NCBI GenBank assembly: GCA_026000945.1
Contig: BNZI01000001.1
Location: forward strand, 53,501 to 117,500
Origin: Clostridia bacterium
Lineage (GTDB): Bacteria > Bacillota > Clostridia > Lachnospirales > Lachnospiraceae
DNA: 64,000 nt
Direction of reading: 5' to 3'
This document shows, in pieces, positions 17,811 to 27,366 of the stretch; the first letter of the stretch is position 1; every line of letters begins with the position of its first letter. The position numbers were made by a program, and so were the translations under genes. A model generated the notes under the pieces. That model was not told the DNA's origin. It worked only from the letters and a program-made list of their open reading frames with translations, and searched no databases.

Positions 17811-18137
17811 GCAATCAATCCTTTCTCTTTTTAGAACCTGTAAAAGCCTTCACTTATCATAGAATGAAAAGGCTATTATACAAGTAAGGTAAGTAGTATT
17901 TTTTCATCTAAAAAAACTTAAATTGTCTGTCTGCCTTTGCTTCTTGACTCGATTGGCTAAGCAATGGGAGTGTATTCCTAAAAACAGAATAAAAATTTCA
18001 GACACAGGGTTTTACTTTGCCTTTGATAAGCTAAAAATTAGTGTAACATAAATTTGTTTATAGTCAAGTTTTTTATCAAAAAGGCTTCAAGGGTAAGCAA
18101 AATCTAGGGGCAATCCCCCCAAATTTGAATCTAAAAT

Positions 18138-18405
18138 CGTAGGAGTGACATTCTGTCGCTCGTTGGCATGATGAACCATGACAACCCAATAATTATCGTG
18201 TGGTATGCTCATATTACAATCAACAAATCATGTGGGGTATATTTTTGAGCATATGTGAATTTCTACTGGTATAACCTGATAATCATGATTTGGTATAATC
18301 ACATCATAATCAATAGATAATGGATAATGCGGGGTATGTTTTGGTCATATGCGAATTTCTGTTTTATCGAGGTTTTTTGGGCGGCAGAATGCCGCCCCTA
18401 CGTTA
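18138..18405. repeat. Repeat with palindromic GGCGGCA ends and inner direct repeat
   Basis: The left edge reads CGTAGGAGTGACATTCTGTC. The right edge, on the opposite strand, reads CGTAGGGGCGGCATTCTGCC, so the ends are inverted copies, each itself a short hairpin. Between them, about 18179-18264 and 18273-18360 are diverged direct copies (shared blocks ATCATG/ATTATCGTG, GTGGGGTAT/GCGGGGTAT, CATATGTGAATTTCT/CATATGCGAATTTCT). A shorter relative lies at 58521-58620. Confidence 0.6.
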
Positions 18406-18508
18406 CGTTGTTTTTGGCCATAAACTTAAGAAGAGATTTTATAGGCTATTGGATTAACATCTTGCTCTTTTGTTCGGCTTAGATTACAATAAGTCAACGA
18501 GTTTACAT

Positions 18509-18836
18509 TAGGGTGTATTGACCCAATCGCTTGATGTCCATCTTGTGGTGTATTTTCCTCTGGTCTGTGTTAGAGCTTGTTTTTAGTAACTTACTTACGG
18601 GAGAAGATTAGGTCTATTTTTTCTCTTACGGTGTCGAGACTTTTTAACATACATCTAGTATTCCTGTGTGATCTCTTTGTGTAGGAGAAACACGATAAAC
18701 GAACTTTTCGTCATTTGAAAATACTAAACAAGCTTTTAAATTTTCTTGTAAGATACGCGTATATCTACGAAAAATTGCTTTGCAGGGTGAAAAATCCACT
18801 CAAAATCTGGACATTTTGGCTAGTGTTCATATCTCT
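18509..18836 (+). repeat. Dispersed MITE-like repeat, full-length copy
   Basis: About 330 bp. The left end GGGTGTATTGACCCAATC and the right end (reverse strand GATATGAACACTAGCCAAAATG) are imperfect terminal inverted repeats. Inside are the family blocks CTTACGGGAGAAGATTAGGTC, TACGGTGTCGAGAC, CTAGTATTCCTG and ACTCAAAATCTGGACATTT. It codes for no protein. Confidence 0.7.
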
Positions 18837-18901
18837 AATAAAAGATATAGGAAGTAAGCTCATTTTTAAAAATTAATAGATTAGGGGGGTGTAGATAAGT
18901 A

Positions 18902-19777
18902 TTGTATACAAATTTTTCTGTTCGTTTTATCCATCTTGGTATAAAAATACAAAATTTACCAAGAACGATTCATTTTTTTGGCTTTCCCATTGCAATTTAT
19001 GGTATAATTATTGGCTTGAGTATGTTAACCGCAATTTTGGTAGCAGAATGGAATGCTAAACGAGTAGGGGATGCACCTGAAATTTACACAGATGCTGCAG
19101 TATATGGTCTTATTTTTGGCGTGATTGGTGCTCGCTTGTACTATGTTATTTTTTCATGGGATTATTATAAACAGGATTTAATACAAATTTTCAATCTTAG
19201 GGCAGGTGGTTTGGCTATTTATGGAGGAATTATTTTCGGATTGCTTGCCATTTATGTTTATAGTCGAGTGAAAAAACTATCTTTTTTTAGAATGGTAGAT
19301 ACTGTTTGTATAGGGATAGTCAGTGGACAGATACTAGGCAGATGGGGGAATTTTTTTAACTGCGAAGCGTTCGGAGATTATACAGATGGTCTTTTTGCTA
19401 TGCAAATACGGAAAGATTTAGTTGAACCATCAGTGATCAGTACAAATTTACAAAATAATATTAAATTAGTGGAAGGAATAGAATATATTCAAGTACATCC
19501 TACTTTTTTATATGAATCCTTATGGAATATCGGAGTATTTTGTTTTTTGGTTTGGTATACCAAGCGTAAAAAATTTGATGGAGAAGTATTAGCTTTTTAC
19601 TTCTTACTCTATGGACTAGGACGATTTTGGATTGAAGGTCTGCGAACAGACCAATTAAAATTTTTTTCGACGGGTTTGGCAGTTTCACAATGTTTGTCTG
19701 CCTTGTTGTGTATATTAGGAATATGCGCAATTTTATTAATCAGGAAAAAACAAGTAAATAGCAAAGTTGCTGTTTAA
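18902..19777 (+). CDS. lgt: Prolipoprotein diacylglyceryl transferase Lgt
   Basis: A 291-residue seven-helix membrane enzyme that moves a diacylglyceryl group from phosphatidylglycerol to the lipobox Cys of prolipoproteins. Family marks: GARLYYVIFSWDYY, RAGGLAIYGG (Tyr in place of the Gram-negative His is usual in this group), the signature GRWGNFFNCEAFG, VHPTFLYESLWN, and GLGRFWIEGLRTDQL with the essential Arg. TTG at 18902 is chosen because AGGGGGGTG lies about 10 bases upstream and the N-terminus MYTNF matches relatives. Directly upstream is the dispersed repeat, which may supply or displace its promoter. Confidence 0.95.
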   Translation: MYTNFSVRFIHLGIKIQNLPRTIHFFGFPIAIYGIIIGLSMLTAILVAEWNAKRVGDAPEIYTDAAVYGLIFGVIGARLYYVIFSWDYYKQDLIQIFNLRAGGLAIYGGIIFGLLAIYVYSRVKKLSFFRMVDTVCIGIVSGQILGRWGNFFNCEAFGDYTDGLFAMQIRKDLVEPSVISTNLQNNIKLVEGIEYIQVHPTFLYESLWNIGVFCFLVWYTKRKKFDGEVLAFYFLLYGLGRFWIEGLRTDQLKFFSTGLAVSQCLSALLCILGICAILLIRKKQVNSKVAV

Positions 19778-19940
19778 ACAAGATAGGCGATAAGACCATC
19801 GCTTTGTTAAATGGCTGTTAGCAGCTTTTTTCTAGAAGCGAGGGCTTTTCGCCCTTTGATTCTATGACACTTGTTTTCTTTGTAAGAAGCTGTAAAGCTG
19901 GTCGAAGTGTGAATATCATTAAACAACGGAGTGATTCATT

Positions 19941-20102
19941 TTGTTGAAAATACATCAATTACAAGAAGATATTGAAAGTACACGCAATAAATTACAACAA
20001 GAATTAGAGTCAGGGAAATCTTTTCATGAGGTCTATACAGATAGTGTGGTTTTAGATGAGTTGATTGCCTGCTATTTAGAGCTTGCTTCAACAATAAAGT
20101 GA
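19941..20102 (+). CDS. Spo0E-like aspartyl-phosphate phosphatase family protein
   Basis: A 53-residue protein. Two predicted helices are joined by a short loop: IHQLQEDIESTRNKLQQELE, then SVVLDELIACYLEL. The S-x-x-LD-x-LI-x-x-Y pattern is the Spo0E family signature; such proteins remove phosphate from Spo0A and so delay sporulation. Start TTG at 19941 follows GGAG with 9-base spacing (19944 is the alternative). It lies 7 bases upstream of the next gene, so the two are probably co-transcribed. The assignment rests on this short motif. Confidence 0.65.
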   Translation: MLKIHQLQEDIESTRNKLQQELESGKSFHEVYTDSVVLDELIACYLELASTIK

Positions 20103-20109
20103 GATTTGA

Positions 20110-21102
20110 ATGATGAAAAAAAAACAAAAAGGAATTATTGTTACTGTTCTCGTTTTTATTAGTACAATTTATATCGCAGTTTTTCCTACCTTTGCTGCTG
20201 GACAGTGGAAAAGGGATAGTATTGGGTGGTGGTATGAATATGGCTCTGGGGAATTTGCCCAAAATCAGTGGGAAAAGATAGATGGTCTTTGGTATCGTTT
20301 TGATGAACGAGGTTATATGCAAACCAATTGGGTTTTAGACAATCATTTATGGTATTATTTGAGAAGTGATGGCAGCATGTATATTGGATGGCTCAAAGAC
20401 GGAGAACGTTGGTACTATTTACGGGAAAGTGGAGCGATGCATACTGGATGGCTCAAAGAAAATAATACTTGGTACTATCTCAATGCTAGTGGAGCAATGC
20501 AAACTGGCTGGTTGAAAGAAGGGGATTATTGGTATTATCTCAATACCAGTGGAGCGATGCAGACAGGTTGGATTTATATTGAAAATATTTGGTATTACTT
20601 AAGTGGTGTGGGTACTTTAGTAACGCAAACGATTACACCGGACGCTTATCCAGTGGGAAAGAGTGGAGCTTGGATAGAAAGGAAAGTGCAAAAGAAAGAT
20701 TTGCAATCTATTTCTTCAACGAATCATTTTTCAGCTTTAAAAGCGCAATATAAGCAATTTGTGCAGTCTGATGGATATATTCGCCTGCAAAAAGTTATTA
20801 AGGAATATGCTGAGGTGTTGACCAATAAAAATCCAAACTTAGCATCTGATTTGCGCAATAAAATCATTGATTTACTCACGATAGATTTGTTTGCAGAATA
20901 TCAAAAAGATAATCCTTTAATTCGTTTTCATGCTCAAGAATTGGAAATTCTTAGAATTCAATTAATTTATTATGGTAATTTATATTTGGATGCTTTCAGG
21001 TTGCAGGAAATATCTGCGCAAACAAAAATTTTAAATGAATTATTGAACAAGATGAGAGAGGGCGCAACTCATGTGCAGGAAGTATCAGCATTATTTAATT
21101 GA
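20110..21102 (+). CDS. Secreted protein with choline-binding-type cell wall repeats
   Basis: A 330-residue exported protein. A Lys-rich start and hydrophobic stretch end at AAG near residue 33, a typical signal peptide. Residues about 34-175 are six or seven repeats of about 20 residues of the W-x-x-YYL-x-x-x-G-x-M-x-TGW type (CW_binding), which in relatives bind choline on teichoic acids or glucans. The C-terminal 150 residues are helical (HFSALKAQYKQFVQSDGY, LLTIDLFAEYQKDNP) and match no family I recognise. It follows the Spo0E-like gene closely and precedes radA by 21 bases. Confidence 0.82.
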   Translation: MMKKKQKGIIVTVLVFISTIYIAVFPTFAAGQWKRDSIGWWYEYGSGEFAQNQWEKIDGLWYRFDERGYMQTNWVLDNHLWYYLRSDGSMYIGWLKDGERWYYLRESGAMHTGWLKENNTWYYLNASGAMQTGWLKEGDYWYYLNTSGAMQTGWIYIENIWYYLSGVGTLVTQTITPDAYPVGKSGAWIERKVQKKDLQSISSTNHFSALKAQYKQFVQSDGYIRLQKVIKEYAEVLTNKNPNLASDLRNKIIDLLTIDLFAEYQKDNPLIRFHAQELEILRIQLIYYGNLYLDAFRLQEISAQTKILNELLNKMREGATHVQEVSALFN

Positions 21103-21123
21103 GAATCAGAAAAAGGAGAGGAT

Positions 21124-22491
21124 ATGGCAAAAAAAAGAGAAAATACTTTTTTCTGTAAGACTTGCGGATATGAATCTACGAAATGGTTAGGACAATGCCC
21201 CGTATGCAAAGAATGGAATAGCTTTAGTGAAGAAAAAATCATGAAACATTATGACCATTCATCTACTTTTGACGGAAGACAAAATTCACCTGCTCTACTG
21301 CATGAAATACCTGAACAAGATGAAGATAGAATTTCTACTGGTTTTACTGAAATGGATCGTGTTTTAGGTGGAGGGATTGTCCGAGGCTCTTTAATCTTAG
21401 TAGGGGGAGATCCTGGAATTGGAAAGTCAACTTTATTGTTACAAATTTGTAGGAATTTATCTAATAGTAAAGTAAAGGTATTTTATATTTCTGGTGAGGA
21501 GTCGTTAAGACAAATTCGCTTGAGGGCGGATAGAGTAGGAGAATTTACAGGCGAACTTTTCTTTTTATGCGAAACGAGTCTGCAAAGAATAGAAGAAATG
21601 TTACGTTTACATAAACCAGATGTAGTCGTTATTGATTCCATCCAAACGATGACCAATACAGAACGCATGGCATTACCCGGTAGTATTGCCCAAATTAAAG
21701 AAGCTACTTCCTTATTTATGCAGCTCGCAAAAAGTTTATCGATTTCTATTTTTCTCATTGGGCATGTGACCAAAGAAGGAGTCGTAGCAGGACCTAGGGT
21801 ATTAGAACATATGGTGGATACTGTGCTTTATTTTGAGGGAGAAAGACATGCTCTGTACCGTATTATTCGAGGTGTTAAAAATCGTTTTGGTTCTACGAAC
21901 GAAATTGGTGTTTTTGAAATGAAAACACAAGGTTTAGTGGAAGTACTTAACCCTTCAGAATATATGCTGGAAGGACGAACAAAACAAGCTTCAGGTTCTG
22001 TGGTTGCTTGTTCTTTAGAAGGTAGTCGCCCCTTGCTCTTAGAAATACAAGCTTTGGTATGCCATACAAATTTTGGTATGCCTAGGCGTACTGCAACTGG
22101 TACAGACTATAATCGGTTGAATTTATTGGTGGCGGTTTTAGAAAAACGGCTAGGCCTTTCCCTTTCTGATTGCGATGCTTATGTCAATATTGCAGGAGGG
22201 CTTAAAGTCACAGAACCTGCTTTAGATTTGGCGATTATCATGTCCATTATTTCTAGCTATAAGGATTTTGTGATCGACAGTAAAACAGTTTTTTTTGGTG
22301 AGGTAGGTTTGTCTGGGGAAATTCGTTCCGTTCCTATGGCGGAAAGCAGAGTCAGAGAAGCTGCCAAATTAGGTTTTGAAAGCTGTATTTTACCTCAATC
22401 TTCTAAACAAAGAATTAGTGCGGATGTCGAGTTAAATGTCCAGCTTTTAGGTGCAGAACATATTAAAGATGTGTTGCAATATTTTGTGTAA
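21124..22491 (+). CDS. radA: DNA repair protein RadA (Sms)
   Basis: A 455-residue RecA-like branch-migration helicase. An N-terminal zinc finger (CKTCGYESTKWLGQCPVC) precedes the ATPase core with Walker A GDPGIGKST and the RadA-specific KNRFG motif (VKNRFGSTNEIGVFEM). The C-terminal Lon-like domain (DCDAYVNIAGGLKVTEPALDL, FFGEVGLSGEIRSV) is complete. AAAAGGAGAGG precedes the ATG. Confidence 0.97.
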   Translation: MAKKRENTFFCKTCGYESTKWLGQCPVCKEWNSFSEEKIMKHYDHSSTFDGRQNSPALLHEIPEQDEDRISTGFTEMDRVLGGGIVRGSLILVGGDPGIGKSTLLLQICRNLSNSKVKVFYISGEESLRQIRLRADRVGEFTGELFFLCETSLQRIEEMLRLHKPDVVVIDSIQTMTNTERMALPGSIAQIKEATSLFMQLAKSLSISIFLIGHVTKEGVVAGPRVLEHMVDTVLYFEGERHALYRIIRGVKNRFGSTNEIGVFEMKTQGLVEVLNPSEYMLEGRTKQASGSVVACSLEGSRPLLLEIQALVCHTNFGMPRRTATGTDYNRLNLLVAVLEKRLGLSLSDCDAYVNIAGGLKVTEPALDLAIIMSIISSYKDFVIDSKTVFFGEVGLSGEIRSVPMAESRVREAAKLGFESCILPQSSKQRISADVELNVQLLGAEHIKDVLQYFV

Positions 22492-22699
22492 GTCAGGATT
22501 TTTTCTTTTTATCATAAAAAAGTAAACACTGTTTAAGAGATCGTGCTTAGTATCTGGTAACGATCATATCGAATTGAGAAAAATACTTGTTGTTTGGATT
22601 CTTTTAGCATAGGCAATGCTGAAATTTAGTGAATAAAATTGTATTCAATGAACAGAAAGAGTAAGGGGATTAAACCTTTTTTACCATTTTTCGTAGGCT

Positions 22700-22728
22700 T
22701 TGACTATATGCTTGAAATAGAATATAAA
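22700..22728 (+). promoter_or_regulatory. Sigma-A promoter of the polyamine operon
   Basis: TTGACT at 22700-22705 and TATAAA at 22723-22728 with an exact 17-base spacer, 50 bases before the speA ATG. A second -10-like TATACT lies at 22735-22740. Confidence 0.75.
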
Positions 22729-22778
22729 ATGGGCTATACTTAAACACTAAACTATAGCGTTGGGAGCATGAGGATAGT

Positions 22779-24242
22779 ATGGAAAATAAAATCGTAGGAC
22801 TTACGCAGCAAGATACACCAATTCACAGGGCTTTAGAAGAACAGTGTATCAATCGTTTGGCTCGTTTTGATGTACCGGGTCATAAGGGCGGACGTGGAAA
22901 TAAAGAATTAAAGGATTTTCTGGGAGAAACCTGTGTAAAATTAGATATGAATTCCATGAAACCTTTGGATAATCTATGTCATCCGGTTTCTGTCATTAAA
23001 GATGCCCAAAGTTTGGCAGCAGAAGCTTTTGGTGCGGATAATGCTTTTTTTATTGTACATGGCACAACCGGCGCAGTACAATCTATGATTATGAGCGTAT
23101 GCCAAAGAGGAGACAAGTTATTGATGCCAAGGAACGTCCATCGTAGTGCCATCAATGCTTTGGTGGTTTGCGGAGCAGTTCCGATTTATATCAATCCAGG
23201 CATTCAGAAAAAATTGGGAATTCCTTTAGGAATGTCTGTAAAAGACATTGCTCAATCCATGGAAGAAAATCCGGATGCTAAAGCCATTTTGATTAATAAT
23301 CCTACGTATTATGGTATTTGTTCGGATTTAAAAGAAATTGTCCGTTTGGCGCATGAGAAAAATATGTTTGTGCTGGTGGATGAAGCACATGGCACACATT
23401 TTTATTTTCATCCAGATTTACCGATTTCGGCAATGGAAGCTGGGGCTGACATGTCTTCAATTAGTATGCATAAAACGGGAGGTTCATTAACTCAAAGTTC
23501 CATGCTTTTAACACGGAATACCATTAATCCCAATTATGTAAGACAAGTGATCAACTTAACACAAACGACAAGTGGTTCTTATTTGCTTCTTTCTTCTTTG
23601 GATATTGCTAGAAAAACGCTCAGTTTGCACGGGAAAGAAATGTTTGAAAAAACAATGCAATATGCGGATTATGCTAGAGAAGAAATCAATAAACTGGGAG
23701 GGTATTACGCTTTTGGGTCGGAACTTATTGAGCGGCAATATGTGCATGATTTTGATCGGACAAAACTATCTGTGCATACTAGAGAGATTGGACTAGCAGG
23801 AATTGAAGTATATGATTTATTAAGAGATGACTACGGAATACAAATTGAATTTGGGGATATTGGAAATATTTTAGCAATTATTTCTGCCGGAGATAGAAAT
23901 TTAGAAATAGAACGTTTGATTTCTGCTTTGTCTGAAATTAAACGCTTGCATCAAAAGGATAAAGTAGGTCTGCTAGATCATGAGTATATTAGCCCGAATG
24001 TGGTGTTAGGGCCGCAAGAAGCTTTTTATAGTCATAGTGTTGCTTTTGATTTAGATAAAAGCTGTGGGAAAATTTGTGGTGAATTTGTGATGTGTTATCC
24101 ACCGGGCATACCGATTTTAGCTCCTGGAGAAATGATTACGAAAGATATTGTGGATTATATTCGGTATGCGAAAGAAAAAGGCTGTTTCCTTACCGGTACA
24201 CAAGATATGGAAGTGAATACTTTGCAAGTATTAGGAGAATAA
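22779..24242 (+). CDS. speA: Arginine decarboxylase (Orn/Lys/Arg decarboxylase, Bacillus SpeA type)
   Basis: A 487-residue PLP enzyme of the aspartate-aminotransferase fold. The motif ISMHKTGGSLTQSS near residue 230 contains the PLP Schiff-base Lys. RFDVPGHKGG near the N-terminus and LVDEAHGTHFYFHP (PLP-binding Asp and His) are family marks, and the C-terminal domain YPPGIPILAPGE is present. Arginine is the likely substrate because an agmatinase gene lies two genes downstream; lysine or ornithine cannot be ruled out by sequence. It is the first gene of the polyamine operon, behind a strong promoter. Confidence 0.9.
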   Translation: MENKIVGLTQQDTPIHRALEEQCINRLARFDVPGHKGGRGNKELKDFLGETCVKLDMNSMKPLDNLCHPVSVIKDAQSLAAEAFGADNAFFIVHGTTGAVQSMIMSVCQRGDKLLMPRNVHRSAINALVVCGAVPIYINPGIQKKLGIPLGMSVKDIAQSMEENPDAKAILINNPTYYGICSDLKEIVRLAHEKNMFVLVDEAHGTHFYFHPDLPISAMEAGADMSSISMHKTGGSLTQSSMLLTRNTINPNYVRQVINLTQTTSGSYLLLSSLDIARKTLSLHGKEMFEKTMQYADYAREEINKLGGYYAFGSELIERQYVHDFDRTKLSVHTREIGLAGIEVYDLLRDDYGIQIEFGDIGNILAIISAGDRNLEIERLISALSEIKRLHQKDKVGLLDHEYISPNVVLGPQEAFYSHSVAFDLDKSCGKICGEFVMCYPPGIPILAPGEMITKDIVDYIRYAKEKGCFLTGTQDMEVNTLQVLGE

Positions 24243-24245
24243 AAG

Positions 24246-25088
24246 ATGGAGTTATGGTACACCGACCAGCATACAAAAACAGTCCGTTTTTCCATGAAAG
24301 TGGAAGAACAACTAGCAAGCTATGAGAGTGAATATCAAAAGATTGATATTTTAAAAACAGAAGAGTTTGGTAAAGTTTTGGTACTGGATGGGGAATTGAT
24401 GATTACCCAAAAAGATGAGTTTATTTATCATGAAATGATTACGCATGTATCCATGGCAGTACATCCTAATGTACGAGAAGTGTTAGTAGTAGGAGCAGGT
24501 GATGGGGGAACGATTCGTGAATTGACAAAATATCCCCATATTAGGCACATCGATATGGTAGAACTTGATGAAATGGTTACAAAGTTGTGCATGGAATATT
24601 TTCCAGAAACAGCAAGCAAACTAACAGATCCTAGAGTACAGATGTATTTTGAAGAAAGTTTGCGTTTTGTCAGACAAAAAAATAATGAATACGACTTGAT
24701 TATTGTAGATTGTGCTGATCCTTATGGACCGGCAGAGGGTTTGTTTACAAGAGAGTTTTATGGGAATTGCTATAAAGCTTTAAAAGAAGATGGCATTTTA
24801 ATTAATCAGCATGAAAGCCCTTATTATTCAGAACATTCCCGCAGTGTGCAAAAAGCACATAAACAAATTACTTTGGTCTTTCCTTACAGTACAGTGTACC
24901 AATGCCATATCCCGTCTTATCCATCAGGGCATTGGCTTTTTGGTTTTGCTTCTAAAAAGTATGACCCTTTAGAAGATCTAAAAGAAAATAAATGGAATAG
25001 TTTAGAGATTAAAACTCGTTATTATAATACAGATTTACACAAAGGAAGTTTTTATTTACCTACTTATGTAAAGGAATTACTTTACTAA
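24246..25088 (+). CDS. speE: Polyamine aminopropyltransferase (spermidine synthase)
   Basis: A 280-residue enzyme that transfers an aminopropyl group from decarboxylated SAM to putrescine. The N-terminal beta domain (ILKTEEFGKVLVLDGELMIT) precedes the Rossmann domain with VVGAGDGGTIREL, VELDEMV, and the catalytic loop VDCADPYGPAEGLFT. The usual DSTDP reads DCADP here, keeping both Asp residues. It starts 3 bases after speA and uses AGGAG within the end of that gene. No SAM decarboxylase gene (speD) is in the window. Confidence 0.93.
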   Translation: MELWYTDQHTKTVRFSMKVEEQLASYESEYQKIDILKTEEFGKVLVLDGELMITQKDEFIYHEMITHVSMAVHPNVREVLVVGAGDGGTIRELTKYPHIRHIDMVELDEMVTKLCMEYFPETASKLTDPRVQMYFEESLRFVRQKNNEYDLIIVDCADPYGPAEGLFTREFYGNCYKALKEDGILINQHESPYYSEHSRSVQKAHKQITLVFPYSTVYQCHIPSYPSGHWLFGFASKKYDPLEDLKENKWNSLEIKTRYYNTDLHKGSFYLPTYVKELLY

Positions 25089-25115
25089 ATAGGATTTTAT
25101 TTAGAAGGGGGAAAT

Positions 25116-25952
25116 ATGCAGAAGATATTAGGCTGTGAGGGAAGCTTTGAAGAGAGTGAAATCATTCTGTTTGGAGCGGGATTTGACAGTACTACGTGTT
25201 ATCGTCCGGGAGCACGTTTTGGTCCATCCGCCTTGCGCAATGAAAGTTATGGTATAGAAAGTTATAGTCCTTATCAAGATAAGGATGTATTAGATTATTT
25301 AATCTGTGACAGTGGAGATTTGGAATTACCGTTCGGTGATCCAAAGCCTGCGTTAGCATTGATTACAAAAAGAATAGAAAAAATTGCAGAAAATAAAAAA
25401 TTTCCTTTTATGATTGGTGGAGAACATTTGATTACTTTAGGAGCAATTAAAGCTTTAATCAAATTTTATCCAGATTTATCAATTATTCATTTTGATGCAC
25501 ATGCAGATTTAAGAGACGAATATTTAGGAAGAAAACTTTCCCATGCTTGTGTAATGCATCGTTGTCATGAGTTGGTAGGAGATGGAAAAATATTTCAATT
25601 TGGTATTCGGAGTGGAGAGAAAGAAGAATTTCTTTGGGGTCAGGATCATGTGTCTACCCGTCGATTTAATTTTCATGGTTTACGAGAAGTTGTGGCGGAG
25701 TTAGGGGACAGGCCAGTATATTTTACTCTGGATTTGGATATTTTAGATCCTTCGATCTTTCCAGGTACGGGTACACCAGAAGCCGGCGGAGTTTCTTTTA
25801 ATGAATTAAGAAAAGCCATTTCTTTAGTTAGCAAATGTAATCTAGTGGGAGCAGATATGAATGAATTGTCTCCTCATTATGATCCAAGTGGAGTATCAAC
25901 GATCGTTGCTAATAAGATACTAAGAGAAATGTTATTATATTTTCTTGAATAA
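25116..25952 (+). CDS. speB: Agmatinase
   Basis: A 278-residue ureohydrolase that splits agmatine to putrescine and urea. Both manganese-binding motifs are intact: IIHFDAHADLRDEYLG and FTLDLDILDPSIFPGTGTPE, with GGEHLITLG ahead. The placement after speA and speE supports agmatine as the substrate over arginine or guanidinobutyrate. AGAAGGGGG precedes the ATG. Confidence 0.93.
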   Translation: MQKILGCEGSFEESEIILFGAGFDSTTCYRPGARFGPSALRNESYGIESYSPYQDKDVLDYLICDSGDLELPFGDPKPALALITKRIEKIAENKKFPFMIGGEHLITLGAIKALIKFYPDLSIIHFDAHADLRDEYLGRKLSHACVMHRCHELVGDGKIFQFGIRSGEKEEFLWGQDHVSTRRFNFHGLREVVAELGDRPVYFTLDLDILDPSIFPGTGTPEAGGVSFNELRKAISLVSKCNLVGADMNELSPHYDPSGVSTIVANKILREMLLYFLE

Positions 25953-26148
25953 AAAGTTAAAAGACTATTGGTATTCTGTTTTGGCATAAACATTTCAGTC
26001 AAATAAAATAGAAATAGAATAGGTAAGAAAGTAGTGATCAATAATCTAAACAAAGCGGTACAAATAAGTAGGGCAAGGATAGATTAAGTAAATAGTTTTT
26101 TCGTAGCAAGAAAATTTTCACATAAAACTTGGTTTAGGAGAAGAAAAA

Positions 26149-27354
26149 ATGGGAAAAGCTTTGATGATTGGCGCTGGAGGTGTCGGTGAAGTTGTAGCGC
26201 ATAAATGCTGTCAAAATGATCAGATATTTACAGAATTGTGTATAGCTAGCAGGACACTTTCCCGTTGTAACGCCTTAAAAGAAAAATTGCAAAAAACGAC
26301 GACCAAGACAAAAATTTCTACAGAAGCTGTTAATGCAGACAACACTAAAGAATTGATTGCTTTAATTCAAAAAACGAAACCAGATATTGTGATTCATGTC
26401 GCTTTGCCTTATCAGGATTTAAGTATTATGGATGCCTGTTTAGAAACAAAAACAGACTATTTAGACACGGCAAATTATGAACCTTTAGATACAGCAAAGT
26501 TTGAATATCACTGGCAATGGGCTTATCGAGAAAAATTTCAAAAAGCAGGGATTACTGCTATTTTAGGTTCAGGTTTTGATCCGGGAGTTACGGGTGTTTT
26601 TTCTGCTTATGCCTTGAAACATCATTTTGATACAATACAGTATTTGGATATTTTAGATTGTAATGGTGGAGATCACGGTTATCCTTTTGCTACTAATTTT
26701 AATCCAGAAATTAATATTCGCGAAGTGACTGCCAATGGATCTTATTGGGAAAAGGGAAAATGGATAGAAACAAAACCTATGGAAATCAAAAGGCAATATC
26801 ATTTTGAAGAAGTAGGAAAAAAGGATATGTATCTTTTGCACCATGAAGAATTGGAATCTTTAGCACTCAATTTGCCTGGAATAGAGCGTATACGGTTTTT
26901 TATGACTTTTGGTGAGAGCTATTTAAAACACTTGGAAGTGTTACAGAATGTGGGAATGACAAGTATAGAACCCATTGATTTTGCAGGACAAAAAATTGTT
27001 CCACTACAATTTTTAAAGGCTGTATTACCTGATCCTGCTTCTTTAGGTCCTAGGACAGTAGGTAAAACTAATATCGGATGTATTTTTCAAGGGAAAAAAG
27101 ACGGAAAAGATAAAACTTATCGTTTATACAATATTTGTGATCATCAAAAATGCTTCTTAGAGGTAGGTTCACAAGCAGTTTCCTATACTACAGGTGTACC
27201 TGCAATGATTGGTGCAGCTATGGTACTTTCCGGTGAGTGGAAAAAACCAGGAGTTTATAATGTAGAAGAACTTAATCCCGATCCTTTCATGGATGCTTTA
27301 AATCAATATGGTTTACCTTGGGTAGAAGATTTTTCACCGCTTTTAGTAGAATAA
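26149..27354 (+). CDS. Carboxy(nor)spermidine dehydrogenase (saccharopine dehydrogenase family)
   Basis: A 401-residue NAD(P)-dependent enzyme of the Lys9-like family. The N-terminal Rossmann motif MIGAGGVGEVVAHKC begins at residue 6. DTANYEPLDT and GSGFDPGVTGVFSAYAL are typical of the carboxynorspermidine synthase group, which joins aspartate semialdehyde to a diamine (putrescine or diaminopropane) by reductive amination. The next gene encodes the matching decarboxylase, so the product here is probably carboxyspermidine. A 196-base gap separates it from speB, so it may have its own promoter. Confidence 0.9.
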   Translation: MGKALMIGAGGVGEVVAHKCCQNDQIFTELCIASRTLSRCNALKEKLQKTTTKTKISTEAVNADNTKELIALIQKTKPDIVIHVALPYQDLSIMDACLETKTDYLDTANYEPLDTAKFEYHWQWAYREKFQKAGITAILGSGFDPGVTGVFSAYALKHHFDTIQYLDILDCNGGDHGYPFATNFNPEINIREVTANGSYWEKGKWIETKPMEIKRQYHFEEVGKKDMYLLHHEELESLALNLPGIERIRFFMTFGESYLKHLEVLQNVGMTSIEPIDFAGQKIVPLQFLKAVLPDPASLGPRTVGKTNIGCIFQGKKDGKDKTYRLYNICDHQKCFLEVGSQAVSYTTGVPAMIGAAMVLSGEWKKPGVYNVEELNPDPFMDALNQYGLPWVEDFSPLLVE

Positions 27355-27366
27355 GAGGAAAATAAA

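Larger units (their letters stand above)
17811..18901. other. Gene-free 1.1-kb region holding two repeat elements
   Basis: No plausible coding sequence was found. The region holds a repeat bounded by GGCGGCA-type palindromes (about 18138-18405) with an internal 90-bp direct duplication, and a full copy of the dispersed inverted-repeat element (about 18509-18836). The lgt ribosome site begins at 18883. Confidence 0.7.

Noticed and set aside
19936-20322. 128-codon minus-strand frame
   Set aside because: Antisense to the Spo0E-like gene and to the start of the wall-binding gene; proline/phenylalanine-rich composition, no ribosome site.
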